Notes under the pieces: model-generated
Databases searched by the model: none
Seen by the model: only the letters and a program-made list of their open reading frames with translations
What the model was told of the DNA's origin: nothing
Program-made: the position numbers and the translations under genes
Origin: Anseranas semipalmata
Taxonomy: Eukaryota; Chordata; Aves; Anseriformes; Anseranatidae
Length of the DNA stretch: 64,000 nucleotides
Assembly (NCBI GenBank): GCA_013399115.1
Contig: VXAA01004234.1
Span: 268,281-332,280, forward strand
Direction: 5' to 3'
Shown: positions 48,481-60,687 of the stretch, piece by piece
Numbering within the stretch: the stretch's first letter is position 1
Layout of the letters: each line of letters starts with the position of its first letter

Positions 48481-48565
48481 GGGCCAGACTGTAATCCCCG
48501 TTACACCACTGTAAATCCATTGACTTCATTGCCATTCCTCTAGATTTACACTGGAGATCACATCA
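48481..48565. mobile_element. Relic of a palindromic amniote repeat
   Basis: The left half reads GGGCCAGACTGTAATCCCCG then TTACACCACTGTAAATCCA and TTGACTTCA. The right half carries TAGATTTACACTGGAGATCA, an imperfect inverted copy of the left. This resembles the dispersed 'gggccagat..ttacacc..gtgtaaat..ttgacttcaatgg' palindromic element I remember from bird and turtle genomes. The named family is uncertain. Confidence 0.5.
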
Positions 48566-49269
48566 TGTCCCCTGCAAAATTAGAGGTAGAAAAGTCCTGA
48601 GAAAGGACCTGACAACACCTTCTCAGTGAAGCATTAATGCCCACCAACATTTATCATCTAAAACTTCACTCCAAGTACATGTCTCATAAAGAGCGTGTTA
48701 TTCTACATGTTGATATGCAGGCTAAAACTTGTTCATTTAACTATTTCACTGCTAATCCATGTATCTCACCTTCTAAAAACATTTCACGTGAAGACTTAAT
48801 ATGTGTGTGTCTAGTGTCTACATCTGAGCTACCCTTCCCTTTGCTTTGTAAGTTTTTGTCTTCCGGGGGAGCTAGAGAGCAACCACTCTTCACAGGAAAA
48901 GCATACTTACATTTGAGTGAAATTCTAACTCACTATATTTTTAAGTGTAGGTATTTAAAATATTTCTAGCAGGGGAGGGTGGATAGGCAATAAGATTCCT
49001 ACTGTGTAGTGTAAAAACACAACTAGAGAGGTGTACATCGGAGAAAAATGGGACCAACTGCACAGACCAAGTATCTCTCTTTTGTGTGTATTGTATAAAA
49101 TGCACAGTGGAAAGAGACTTTGGGACAACAAAAGGAAAATTGGACAAAGTTAGAGCTGATAAGTATTTATTGTTATTATTATTTTTAATCTTAGTTTCAC
49201 CTCCCAAAACACTTTGAGGCATGTGACTTTTTTCCTGGTTTAGGATAGGATTATTTTTAGAGTCTGTAT
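48566..49269. other. Unique non-coding stretch
   Basis: No gene recognised. A 110-codon plus frame (48637-48969) has no domain and no gene signals. Confidence 0.4.
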
Positions 49270-49660
49270 ATTTCTGCAGCAGGGGGAAGCTGTCAGTGTG
49301 CAGCCCAGTGGTAATGCAATCAATACAAGTTAAAATCAGTGTGAAACATTATGTGTTTGTGAGTCAATTAGATTCATCCACCAGAGGTCATTAGATGATC
49401 AAATGACACTTTCCTACTGTCTTTATAAGTAAAGGTGTCAGCATTCTGTGCTATAAAAAATGCATTCTCATTAATAATAAAAACCTTAAAGGAGAAATAA
49501 AAGTGTTATGAAGTAAATTATCACACAGTGAAGTTCATGATTTTAAATAGCTTTGATAAGAAAACAAAAATGGGTTCTGAATAATATTATCAAGAGAAAT
49601 TACAGTGCTCATGAATTCTTATTCCAAAGTGATAGGAAATGCTTAAAAGGTAAGTTTGGG
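49270..49660. promoter_or_regulatory. Candidate conserved non-coding element
   Basis: About 390 bp repeat-free and AT-rich, with many ATTA/TAAT, TTTGATAAG and AATCAAT words. It also has CCACCAGAGGTCAT (49378-49391), a weak CTCF-like or nuclear-receptor half-site match. Regulatory role is inferred from texture only. Confidence 0.3.
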
Positions 49661-51610
49661 TCCCCATTATTCAAATGACATATTTATAATTGTACTCCAT
49701 GAATGGTATAAACTCTGCCTAGAATGGTCTATGACTATAAAAAACATGAGGCAACAGGAGAGAGGTATCTAATTGTGCTGGTAATGATCTGGAATGAACC
49801 TCCTAAGCTTCTTTCTTGCATAAGTTTACACCAATGGAAATTAGAAGTCACTCTGTCAATGAATAAAGGAAGTGGATTTGAAAACACCGAGAAAAGCTGT
49901 TTGATTTTTCCCTTTCCAGTTTCTCCCATCCTCACTTTGACTAGTTTTTCTTTTCCCTGGTTCCTCTACTTGTGATAGCACTTTGTCCTTTTCTCCTCCT
50001 ACCATATCCTCTTATTTCACTTCACATATCATCTAAATTTGACTGTCTTCCGTATTGTGTTATGCTCTTCAACACTTATCTTCCATTTCTAATTTTAGCT
50101 TTGCAATTTTTTTTATTTTTATTTTTTTGATCCTCATGCAGGATTAGCGATGTAGCTGAGGATTTCAGGTTGCTATCTGTGAAATCAGGACTTCTTCCCA
50201 AAACTATAGATGTCCTCAATGTGTTATAATGGCTGGCAGCTAATTAATAGGAGATTTTTGTGACCGAGGAATTTGTAACTGATCTCAGTTAGCTCTCCAG
50301 CCAAGTCATTTCTTTGTTACCATGATTCCTCTCAAAGTCTCATCCTAATCAACACGAATGCACTTGTTAACACTCTACATTCCTTTCACAACATTAAACC
50401 CAGATCCACCCCATGTACACTTCATACACTTGGCTCAGACTCCTTTTATCTAGGTTTTCCCCAACATGTTCTCCTTTCCTTCCCACCTAGTCCTGCATGC
50501 ATTGGTCACAAGGACATTGCCACTGGGAAAACAATATTTTAATCACAGGGTGAAGTCAAAGGTGAGGAGATGGCTTTGGCAGCTGAGAGCTGGGTTTGTA
50601 TCCAGGTCTCATGCAGCAGAATGGGGCATGAAGGCAAACCAAAAGTGAGCTAGGGTTCAGGTCGGGAACAATTTTAAGGCTTTCTTAGTTGACAAGATTC
50701 CTTTGTCTCAGGAAAATGAATATTACTGTTATTCGGGTCCAGCCATTGCAGAACTGAACTCTCCACCTTGCCAAAAGATCATAGCTGTTCTGGGCCAATT
50801 GTCTTGCCACCTGGACTTCATCTTTAACTGGTAATGTTAAATTTTAGCCTCTTCAGCTTGAAGCCTTTTCCAGCCATAGTATCCATGTGCTGTTTCATAT
50901 CTTATATCACTTGAAACTGTCTGGGAATGATGTCCCAACTCTAGCTGAACATAGTAGTGTATGTTTCTGCAGAGGAGGCAACAGAAAGTCTGGGAAAAAT
51001 GGGAGACCATGGCATGCTGGGGTTGTTACCAGGGAATTGCCCTGTGATGTCAATGGTCTGGGGAGAAGGGGAGCTCTGGGACTGGAAGTTTCTGGTGGCA
51101 GATGATCTCTGAGGACAGGGTGAAAAAGCTGCAAGGTCTGAGGCAGGCAAGATGGATCATGGAGGGAAATATGTTTTAGAGCTGCCATTGGCAATTCTTA
51201 CTTGCTGTTTAAATATAATGTCCTACACGTGTATGAGAATTCACCAGGACAGGGGCAATATGAGACTGTATTCTATGGCTATACTATAACTTTCATTTGT
51301 GTTTGTGTTCGTGTTCAAGACTCAAAAAACAAAACCGAATAAATGTATTCTTGTAGTTTTCCTTCTATGAAGCCATAATCAGAAATGTAGAACAGAAATG
51401 ATGAAGCAAGAAAGATGAATATTTTCAGATCATGGTATGATCACCAAGGCTACAACAAATCTCCCTGGGGACCAGCTAAATTGCAGGCTGAGTCCCTGTG
51501 GCCATGGTTATAGCAGTGAATTAGCCAGTACCACATCATGCATCTAGGCACTGGTACTGTTCTGGCCTGGGCGAGTTGATACTCCCTTAAGAAATTCCCA
51601 GTTGTGATTC
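49661..51610. other. Unique non-coding stretch
   Basis: No gene recognised. T-rich patch near 50107-50129. Overlapping frames of 69-95 codons at 50887-51194 on both strands have no domain. The part from about 51470 may belong to the dispersed repeat copy that follows. Confidence 0.4.
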
Positions 51611-51690
51611 AAGAGCTAGCACAGACCAGGGACCATTCCCAATAAACAGCTTGGACATGGCTTCTTCTGGAGGCTAAGACTAATATTAAA
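51611..51690 (+). repeat. Dispersed repeat family, copy 3 (weakest)
   Basis: CAAGAGCTAGCACAGACCAG then GGACCATTCC and TCTGGAGGCTAAGAC match, in order, landmarks of the copies at 13060 and 60688. The middle is more diverged than between the other two. Confidence 0.4.
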
Positions 51691-51923
51691 GATAATATTA
51701 GGTGGTCAGATTATGCCAGATGGCCTCAGGGTGAATGAAGAGGCTCTGTCATGAGTTAAATAATGGTTTAGTAGAGATTTCACATGAACGGCCTTAGTAG
51801 CTCTGTAGTTTAGGTGTAAAACCCAACATAGGACCTGCAGGAACAGGTGAATGATATTCTGGAGAAAAAGACTTCTTAAAAATAGTCTTCTTATATATAG
51901 CCTTAAGAATAGGCTTAAGAAAA

Positions 51924-51939
51924 GTCTTCTTAAGAAGAC
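51924..51939. repeat. Perfect 16 bp palindrome amid CTTAAG-rich sequence
   Basis: GTCTTCTTAAGAAGAC equals its own complement. Related TCTTCTTA, CCTTAAGA and GGCTTAAGA words are spread over 51868-51939, as if a short unit had been repeated and inverted. No known function. Confidence 0.9.
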
Positions 51940-52160
51940 AATTCTTTTTCTCTGTTTCCTTCCAAGCCACTGTATGAAGTCAATGCCACAGTGTTCATGC
52001 CTCAGTTTCCCTTTAAAAAAAAAAAAAAAAAAAAGGCTTTTTTTATACTTTCACTCACTTTTCTCTCTTAACTATGATCCTCTAATGACTTAAGAAGATG
52101 TTTCTTTTTTTATTTCCAGGTCAAGAGGAACAATAGCTACCCGTGTGCAAAGATAAGTGT

Positions 52161-52224
52161 TTTTTATATATCATAGCAAATTTTTATATATCATAGCAAA
52201 TTTTTTTTATATATCATAGCGAAA
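52161..52224 (+). repeat. Three tandem copies of a 20-24 bp unit
   Basis: Units are 52161-52180 and 52181-52200 (identical, TTTTTATATATCATAGCAAA) and 52201-52224 (same with three extra T and one A-to-G change). It is a small AT-rich minisatellite. Confidence 0.95.
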
Positions 52225-53597
52225 AGCAAGCTATTTTCATCTGAGTTTGCTGAAACCTCAGGAGGACAAATGAATTTCACAACTTCTATGGCTAAATGTG
52301 TATCTGAAGAGAAGGATTTCAGCATTTCTGTGTCAGATTTGGGGCTCCTAAAATTTCTACAGTGGATATGCAATTCCTGCAGAAGGTGAAATCTTCTTTG
52401 TTACCTTTGCAAATCTTCCAGAATTAGCTCTTAATTCCCAAAACCTTATAGATCTCCAGCTAGCTACAACTAACAGAAAAGAAACAAGTCCATCAGTAAT
52501 ACCACATTTAAATTACAGAAGAGTGGCAAATAAATAAAACATGAAAAAAAAGAAGAAAAAAAAAGTGCAGGTTAGAAAAATAACCGTTAACATGTGAGGG
52601 AAAAGCCATGATAATCTGGGTTTTGTAATTTAAATATTTATTCATTTGAATGTATAAAAATATGGGGGAAAAGTAGATGTTATTACCAGTTAGCCATGTC
52701 TGAGGCTGCTGGAGGATACAACCTTACCTGTCTCTGAGAAGCTTAGTATCATGAACAGTCTCACTAGTTGTAATAGATTGAATCAAATTAGTAACAGCTA
52801 TACCTGGTAACAGTTAGTCAATCTGAGTTTCACCTGAGAAATTAAATAAATATCTACACCTATGCATACATATGTATGAAGTTTTAAATTAGACAGAAAC
52901 TCTTAAATATTTTTTCTTTACCTACCCAAAATGGTCACATACAATTTTTCTTTTCCAATCATGAAGAGACACTGTGCTTTCCTTGTAAATTTGGCTGCAA
53001 ACTGACAAATCCAGAGAAGATCAATTTATATTTCTTCCCCTAGTAACCTCTTAACATGACTGCCTGAAGCAATGAGCCTTCCTCGGTGCATGTCCAGTCA
53101 GTCTGGACTCTTTTCTCTATTTTTGACCCACATTCCCTAACCTATGTGTCATTATCTAGCTACCACCTGTGCAGAGCAGTGCTGGAGATGTGCTCTCCAT
53201 AGTATTTATCAGAATCTTATATAAATGGGGAATCAGTTCTGAGTTGTAAAACAGAGGCTATAATCTTAGTAACATATATTACTCAACCACATCAGGCTCC
53301 TCTTCTCCAATGAGCAGACTCTAATTGTATCCAGAATCAGATGTTTCAGAAAGACATCCTGAAGTGGATGATTGCCATGTGATTTAACTCCAACAAGTAT
53401 GGGATATTTGTTTATCTGTGTGTTTCCGTCCCTTGGTTGCATGTTACTTTTTGGTTGGTTTCTGCAATGAAAAAAAGAGGGTTAAAACACAATCTCACTT
53501 CACTCTAATGAGCTCTCCCGGGACCTCCATAAATGTGTATTATATCAGTGTACTCATTTTAATGGGACACAGCAATTTGTTGTATCAGAATAATGAA
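52225..53597. other. Unique AT-rich non-coding stretch
   Basis: No gene recognised; short A runs near 52540-52564. Confidence 0.4.
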
Positions 53598-53790
53598 ACA
53601 TAGACTTGTAAGGCTGGAAGAAGCCTCAAAAGGTCACCTCTTCCATGCCCCAGCCCTAGGGCAGGATCATTTTGACCTGTCTTGTTTCTCAGAGATGATC
53701 CTCTAACCTGTTTGTAAGGAGATGTCACAGAATGTCTAGCTTGAACACCATCACACTGCATTTTGCAGAGATTATTTCATACTGAACAAC
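53598..53790 (-). mobile_element. Old CR1-type LINE 3' region
   Basis: 'GAAACATAGACTTGTAAGGCTGGAAGAAGCCTCAAAAGGTCAC' followed by 'ttccatgccccagccctagggcaggatcattttgacc' matches the ancient amniote CR1 pattern 'tcatagacttgtagggctggaagggacctcgagaggtcatc'. It is more diverged than the copies at 36.6 and 45.5 kb, so older. Confidence 0.7.
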
Positions 53791-54730
53791 ATATAAGTGG
53801 CATTTTTAAAATAAAGCATACAAGTCAAAAACAAAGAAGAGAGGTGTACAAGTGTCATATGACATGCATTGGGGAAAAAAAAAAAAAAAAAGAAAGAAAA
53901 ATAGATTTGTGATATCCAGGTGAACATTAAGAACTTATTCTAAGAATCTAATTACCAGTGAATAAAACAGATTACATCTGTTGGGATTGTTATAAATACA
54001 AGCTTGACATAATCAGTGTTCATATGAATGAAGTTACAGTGTATCACAATAGTTTTTGAGCTTTTATATAACACAGAATAACCTCATCTTTTGCCTACAT
54101 ATGTTAAGATATTGCTAGGTATTTTGCTGCAGTTATAGAAGGAGATATCAAATGCCAAGGTTATGCTCTTTTTCTCTCTTTATGTAGATAACATTCAACA
54201 TATAGCAACTGCTTCATTAACAAAGGTTTTCCTTGATTGGGTTATTTATTTTCTTCTTGATAAGTTTAAATAATTGTGACTTTTTTTAGTTCCATTGACC
54301 ATAGGTACTGTATTGATACAAGCAATTTCCCATCTGTTTGCCCTACCTGTTAACAGCTTTCCCAGATCTCCATTTATTCTACCTAGTGTCTTGTCTTTAA
54401 ATATTAAAAATAACCATTTTTTTCTTGCCTGTAAACCAAAGTTCATTTATTACATTTACCTGAACAAGCTTTATTTTGTGACTTTAAGAATGATTAATTC
54501 TGTTGCATATATAATAAACAAAATTAACAGATGCCAAAAGATCATTTCTTTGTGGTGGTGGTGGTGGATGAGGGTTACATTTCTCCCTCTCACTCGTTTT
54601 TTCTCCTGGGTGGTTTCAGCTTTGGGAAATCAGTCTTTCTCCAAGCAGCCGGCATATGCATTACTAGTTAGGAATATATCCTGCTTGCAAATCACAAGCA
54701 GAATTAGATCATGAGGTTGCCCAGGTGCAC
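53791..54730. other. Unique AT-rich non-coding stretch
   Basis: A run with G interruptions at about 53874-53899 and a short GGT run near 54554-54567. The 139-codon plus frame at 54295-54714 has no recognised domain. Confidence 0.4.
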
Positions 54731-55075
54731 TTAGGCAAACATCAGTTTTAGTTCAGCAATCAATTCAGCATCATCCACCCGTATTAGGTCTATTAAAGCT
54801 TCATGGTAGTGATGAAGGGTAGAAATAGTAAATTGCTTACTTTTTAAAGCAATCTGTCTGTGTTTTCTATATAATGTTAAAACTTTGCAAAGAAGCACAT
54901 ACATACTGGAATCAGAGCCCACTACATCTCCAGCAATATTACTTTTGAGCATATGACAATATTTTTCTAGGTGAGAAAGACCTGTTATCCTTACTCCATG
55001 GGTAATTGCTGAAGCACAAAGACACCAAAGTTTCTTCTGTACCAGAATATAGCACAGGACAGAGAAGAAGTTCAA
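54731..55075 (-). CDS. Uncharacterised 114-codon open frame, doubtful
   Basis: The translation is free of low complexity and looks protein-like. It has helical segments such as LTLYRKHRQIALKSKQ and EALIDLIRVDDAELIAELKL at the C-terminus, and ends in a normal TAA. I recognise no family. It could be a chance frame, a terminal exon or a decayed retrocopy. No poly(A) tail, splice acceptor or paralogue was identified. Confidence 0.15.
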   Translation of the reverse strand: MNFFSVLCYILVQKKLWCLCASAITHGVRITGLSHLEKYCHMLKSNIAGDVVGSDSSMYVLLCKVLTLYRKHRQIALKSKQFTISTLHHYHEALIDLIRVDDAELIAELKLMFA

Positions 55076-55207
55076 ACATTGAGTTGTGGTTCTCCAGACT
55101 GCTTAGCTGCTAGCAGAGTTCTTGATACATTTTTTGGTCTGTGCTGTTTAGTACTACAACAGTGAGTGCCCTGGCACCCTTCGGAAGTTGTCACAGACTA
55201 CCTAGAG

Positions 55208-55228
55208 GTGGCCACCCTCTGGTGGGGT
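55208..55228 (-). promoter_or_regulatory. Possible CTCF-like site
   Basis: Minus strand reads CCCCACCAGAGGGTGGCC, close to the CTCF core CCACCAGRGGGCRC but with T in place of the last core C. Weaker than the site at 28938-28956. Confidence 0.3.
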
Positions 55229-57238
55229 GAGGAGAGAGTTTTTGCTGAGTTGTGCTACAGAATCATCACTCTTGTGAGCACGTGAAAGTTCTCACAATAC
55301 TTTAGACAAGCTGAATAAAATCAATGAACAAATGGATGAATGAATGATCATACATGGATTTTTTAAGGCCCCGGGAAGCAAAAAAAGTTTTCCTCTGCAC
55401 TAGTACACAAAACAGCCCAGGGAATTTTCTCTAGCTGTGAGGACAAGCTTCATAAACTGGATAACATCCATATGGCTGCAGTCTTTCATTTCCTAAAATA
55501 AGGTAGTTCTGTCTATGCTGCCTACTGGTAGTACCTGGCCCATGAGCAATGCCTGAGTGCTGTTTGGGACAGTCCTAGTTGGTCCAGGCCAAAATGGTGT
55601 CAGGGCTGATGGCCACAGTTAGATAGCGTGCATGGTCTAGTGGCTGTGTCCTGCCCCTGTCTGGTTTACCACTAAAGACACAGTAGAAGGGATCTGAGTC
55701 CACCTCATCTTGAGGAAATTTCAAGCCGATGTTTTCCAGGATTATCCTGAACTCCCTGCTCATCATTCACTTGTCAGTGGGGTAATTCTTCACCCATTCT
55801 GTTGATGTAGGCTTCCGTGCTGAGAAGTACAAGCTGTTCCCTGAGGAGGTGAGAACAAGAGCAAGAAGCAACGTGACTCACGGGTTTAGCATTAGCGTTC
55901 ATATGAGGTGGGTGTGGGCCCCAGTCCCTGTTCAAAGGACTCTTTATTTTGCATTAAACAGTTATTTCATGTAACAGCGAAACAATGCTGGAAGCAAGGG
56001 CTGGCACTAAGACCTTCATGCTGTAAATGTTCTAACCACGGGGTCAGACCGTTTCTTCCCTCTGCACTCCTGAATTGTCAAGCTAAAAGTGAGGCCAGAC
56101 CTTTTCCTTGCTGTTTGGAGGAGGAAGCTCTTATTGTGGCACAACTTAAATAAAAATAAATATATTTGATGTATTAGGTATTGATTTAATTGGCAACTGC
56201 AAGTGGTTTGTTAGCAATGTACATGGCATGAGGTGTGATTCAACTTTAAGGACTTTCTTGATACAGGTCAGTGTTTGTGGGATAGAATGGGGCTGGGACT
56301 ATATAGGTTTGGTCTTTGGGAGGGGTGGGGAAGAGGGAGAGTGCAGGGGAAAGGTGTAAGAGAAATTTATCTTCATGAATGCACTCCAAGCATGTCATGT
56401 AAAATCAGACCCTCATTTATCTCATCTAGTACTACAGACATAGCCCTGATGTATATCTCTTCAGAACATCCTTTCTTTGCAAAAATCTGGGTCTAAAATA
56501 TTTCATTTTAACATACTATTCTGTTAAGTTTAGGGATAATTACTTTTTACAGGGATGTGGGGTGACTCTACCTCTCTCATGTTTTAGACAATTTTTAAGA
56601 AATATTTGCAACAGGGATTTCTAAAATGAAGGGTCAAAAACTGCTCAATTTTTGTTAAAGAGATGCAGTTTTTCTTTTTTTTTGGGGGGGGGGGAGGGTT
56701 ATTTGTTTGGTTTTGCTTTGTTTTGTTATGTTTTGTTTTGTTTTGTTTCTTTCAGGCTTTCCAAAGCCATCCTACGGCAAAGGCAAGGTACAACATATTC
56801 AGAATCACATGGTGAGGACAGTTTACCATTGCTCCTTCATATTCAAGGCACTCTTGTTGCACAAGTCATCTTCTGAAGAGTATCTAACTGCTGATCAGGG
56901 CTGGATTAAGCTGTGCTCCAGATGGATCTGTTTGCAGATTTGGAAAATGGGAGAAGAAAATCCAAAAACGTAATGAAATTTGCTTAGTGTGAGGCTGTAC
57001 TTGATTTCAGGCAGGTAAAAAAGCAGAATGCTAATGCTGACACCCAAAAACACCTCTCTTCCCTGTTACCTCAAAAGTCTGGAGCTGCTTAAGGATATTT
57101 ACACCTATCTGAACTGAAGCAGTATCATATCAACATATGATGATTTATAGTAAATAATAGTAACCATACATGATAAGGAGAAGGATTCCTCCCTGATTAC
57201 CTTAAATCCTACATGCATATCTGTGTTTGTGTGTGCCT

Positions 57239-57290
57239 ATATATCTATATCTATATATATATATACATATCTGTATACCTCTATAAACCT
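57239..57290 (+). repeat. (TATATC)n/(TA)n array
   Basis: Imperfect TATATC units and TA dinucleotides; simple sequence. Confidence 0.9.
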
Positions 57291-57638
57291 ATACCTGTCT
57301 AGCTATAAATATATAAACATGGAGGCAGACACACGTATGCAATTTAAATATTAATGACAGATGCTACTCTGTAAAACATCTGTGTAAACAGCGAGTTACT
57401 TACTGACCTCATTGGAAATGCAGAGAACAAACTCTGGCCAAATATATTCAACAGACACGAAAAGAAACTGAAATGACAGGTCTAAATTCAGTGCCATTAA
57501 AATACAGAACCAGGGGGGTTAAAAGAAGTCAGATGGTCTGCACCAGATCTGTATTATGTATTATGCATGTGTTTTATACAATTCTGTATGTTGGAGGATT
57601 GGTATCCAAAGAAATAAGTTAAAGTTGTGACCTGTCTG

Positions 57639-57790
57639 CTTTTGATTTACTGAGGTCAAAGAGAGCGGATACCTCTTCTTCATGGAGAGTTATGTATGCA
57701 AATGGCTGCACAGATAAGCCAAGTGTGGGCAGAACCTCCTTGTTACTTGGGAAAAACTGCCTGCTTGGCTCTCTGATGCATCTCTGATAC
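57639..57790. promoter_or_regulatory. Weak candidate conserved block with POU octamer-like site
   Basis: Repeat-free, containing TTTGATTTACTGAGGTCAAA and TTATGTATGCAAATGG, the latter an octamer (ATGCAAAT) match. Short, so low confidence. Confidence 0.25.
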
Positions 57791-60687
57791 AAAGATGGAT
57801 TTGCTAGACTTTTTTTTTCTGGTGGAGCTTTGCTAAAGATTTATTCATTGAAAGCCTGGATGGCCTGCAAATGTTTTATCCTCCTGAACAGGGGCATTGC
57901 TAAAAGGGACAGAAAACAAGCTCTGTGCGAGTGTTGGTCGAATGTGCAGAACGGCTCTGTGGTAGTGAATGAGAGTCCTGGGAAGTGTTTGTAGCCTAAC
58001 AAAAAAAAGGGGGTTGGTATCTGGGCCAGAGGGTGAGAGCTGTTACATGTGTCCCTGTCTCCTGCTGCTTGAGGCCACTGGAGTTCATGGAAGAACAATA
58101 AAGAATTAGAGAGCAAGAGGCACGTGTGCTGCAGCTGATTCTGACTGTTCAAAAATGAGCCATTCGTCGTGCCCCGTGCAAATGAGTTATCGGGAGCCAG
58201 CAGATGGGACGCCGTGTGTGCATGTGTGTGTGAGACAGAGGGAGTTTGGTGTCACTTAACTTCTGCTTTATTGTCAGATCATTTCTTTTTACAGGATCTG
58301 CTCACTTGTGATTTTTTTTTAATGCGTACAACTTTCGCTGGGGAAGTAGACATGAAAGGATGTGCACTGCTTGTCAGAGAAGAAAACAAACAAACAAAAA
58401 AGCCCAAGCCCCAAACATTTACCAGACCATGGTAATTGCATTTACTGTGACACTTTTGGTATTTCCTCTTCTTATATGGGGAAAGTTGCATCTAAAATGA
58501 TAGTGGCAGATACAGAAGTGCTGACCTTTTGTTTAAATGGTGACTTGCAGAGGAAGAACTCCATCAATATCGCCAAGCTTATGTTCAGCTCAAATCAGAA
58601 TAAAGAAGTAGTGTGGGGTTAATTGTTTCAGCATTAGCTAGCCAGAAGTTAAAGATCCAATCTAAACTAGTTGACCTCTGCAGTCACAGAAGAGAAATGG
58701 GTGTCACAAGGGCAATATTCAGTCCCTCCTAAGACAGGTCTGTAAGGGAGCAGGTTGGATGGCTCTTGTTCTCACAGTTGATTATTAAGGTAAGCAAGGC
58801 GATGAGCTCACTCTATTCACCTGGCATGTATATCACAAACAACAGGGGAGAAGAAGTCACATTTGGGGTTGGCTTCCACTGAAGTCAAATTATTGGCAAA
58901 ATTTTCCTCTTAGGTCAGCAAGAGTAGTGTTGGGAACCAAGGCCGGAAACAGTGGGCACTTTAGCACATGCAGGTGAACGGTCTTACTGGGGTTAGTGAT
59001 GCCACTTGCAGCTTGAAAGGCAAGAACTCAAACATTCCCATGGGCTTTGTGTCAATACTGAGAAAAGCTGAACACTGACCCTGTGTCATAATTACAGGGG
59101 AGTAAGGCATTTACATAGTAACAGGGCAATGAAAAAAACAGAGTGGTTTGGAAATTTTTCAGCAAAATATTTGGAAGGGGTTGACTGGAAAAATCTAGTT
59201 TGTTTAACCCACAGGTTTTCTAAGGAAAGAATTGATTTTGGTAAGTTTAAAGAAAAAAAGGAAATGGAAGTGGAGAAGTCCTGAAATATAAATATAGCCC
59301 ACTTGGAAATTTTATTTTATTTTTTTTGGTCAGCAGAGATTGTCATTTTTGACTTTTAAAGTAATTTATGATAAAAAGAAAGACTGAAAAGGGAAAATAA
59401 TATCACACTATTAAAATAAGAAGGTTCGGCTAACTGATGCATATTCATTCCTGGAACCATTAAAATTCTTGTTTTTCCCAATAAGTATTAGAGGAGTAGG
59501 AGCCCCATGATTGTATTTAGACTTCTGAGTATGCAAGCAAAGATAGGGCCTCCATCTCAGTCAGTAACCAGACAACTTGGGAACAGGACCATCTATGGAT
59601 TAAAGCAACTGAACAGTCTGAATGATAGCTTTTAAATTAGTAAATATTTTTGAGATTTTAATAGATACATGTACCTATTTTTATATGCATTTAGTCCCAA
59701 CTTTGGGGGAAAAATGCTAGTATTTTTTACATAAAATAAAATAAGGATACTTTGTATCATTCATTGCACTTCCCTGAAGAAAGTAAATTCTTTTTGAGAA
59801 AATGTTTGTTCACCTACTCAAAAAACCTAATGTTCACTCCAAAGCTGTTTCAAAAGAAATTCTTCAACCAACCATAATTACTCATACTATCTACCCTCTT
59901 TTCATATCAACTTCTGCATGAAAACGAAATAGTTATTTCTTTGTGGTTAAACTTGCAAACATATCCTGTTATGAAACTACCGGTTCTACCTTCTCTACTT
60001 TGGAAAATTAGTTTGGTTGGCAAATTATTGCATTTTTTCTCAGGATCAAGGAGGAATCATCTAAATTCAAGGAAAACACAGACTTTTTTTTACTTTCAGT
60101 TTTATTAAAAATTACCTTGAATATTATATTTACTTCCCTTATCTCCATTTCTTCAGCCCTAAGGAGACATATTATCAGTTTGATTCTAATAAGGCCTGGT
60201 AGGTCCACTGGAAAAACTCTTTGTAAAAATGGTCTCTCTACCCAAAAGACAGCAGCTTTGAAAGGAAAAACAGATGAAGTATGATTAGAGCTGGTTCTCT
60301 TTTTTCCTGGAATATAAACAAACCTTGATATCAAAAGCTACCTTCTTCTTAAAATGCTGACATGTAGTAGTAATCTTGTTGAAATCCTCATGGAAGGTAT
60401 TATTAGACTATTTCATGAAATTTGTTGCATATTGAAAAGCAACTTTAAGGGATTCTATTTTTTTCTGTAACTTATTTTTGAGCAACAAGAAAAAATTATA
60501 ATGAACAATTAAGGAATCAGAAATAAATCCTGTTTTCACCACATTCACTTAGAAGGTCTGTATTTGGTCCCACCTCTTGCATTGCTTTGACCTCCTAACA
60601 TGATCATGGCATGGACCAGCGTTTCCCCTTTGCATGAGATTGGGATACAAATCACCAGTCACAGAATTACTGGGCACAGATTAGAGG
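57791..60687. other. Unique non-coding stretch with possible old relics
   Basis: No gene recognised. Near 58866-58920, CTTCCACTGAAGTCAAATTATTGGCAAAATTTTCC resembles a dispersed amniote repeat ('ccattgaagtcaatggcaaaa-tcccattgacttc'), but the match is short. Open frames up to 108 codons lack domains. Confidence 0.4.

Larger units (their letters stand above)
55076..57638. other. Unique non-coding stretch
   Basis: No gene recognised. It contains an 11-base G run (about 56684-56694), a TTTTG-rich array (about 56702-56747), and a TATATC/TA array (57239-57290). A CTCF-like site lies at 55208-55228. Confidence 0.4.
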
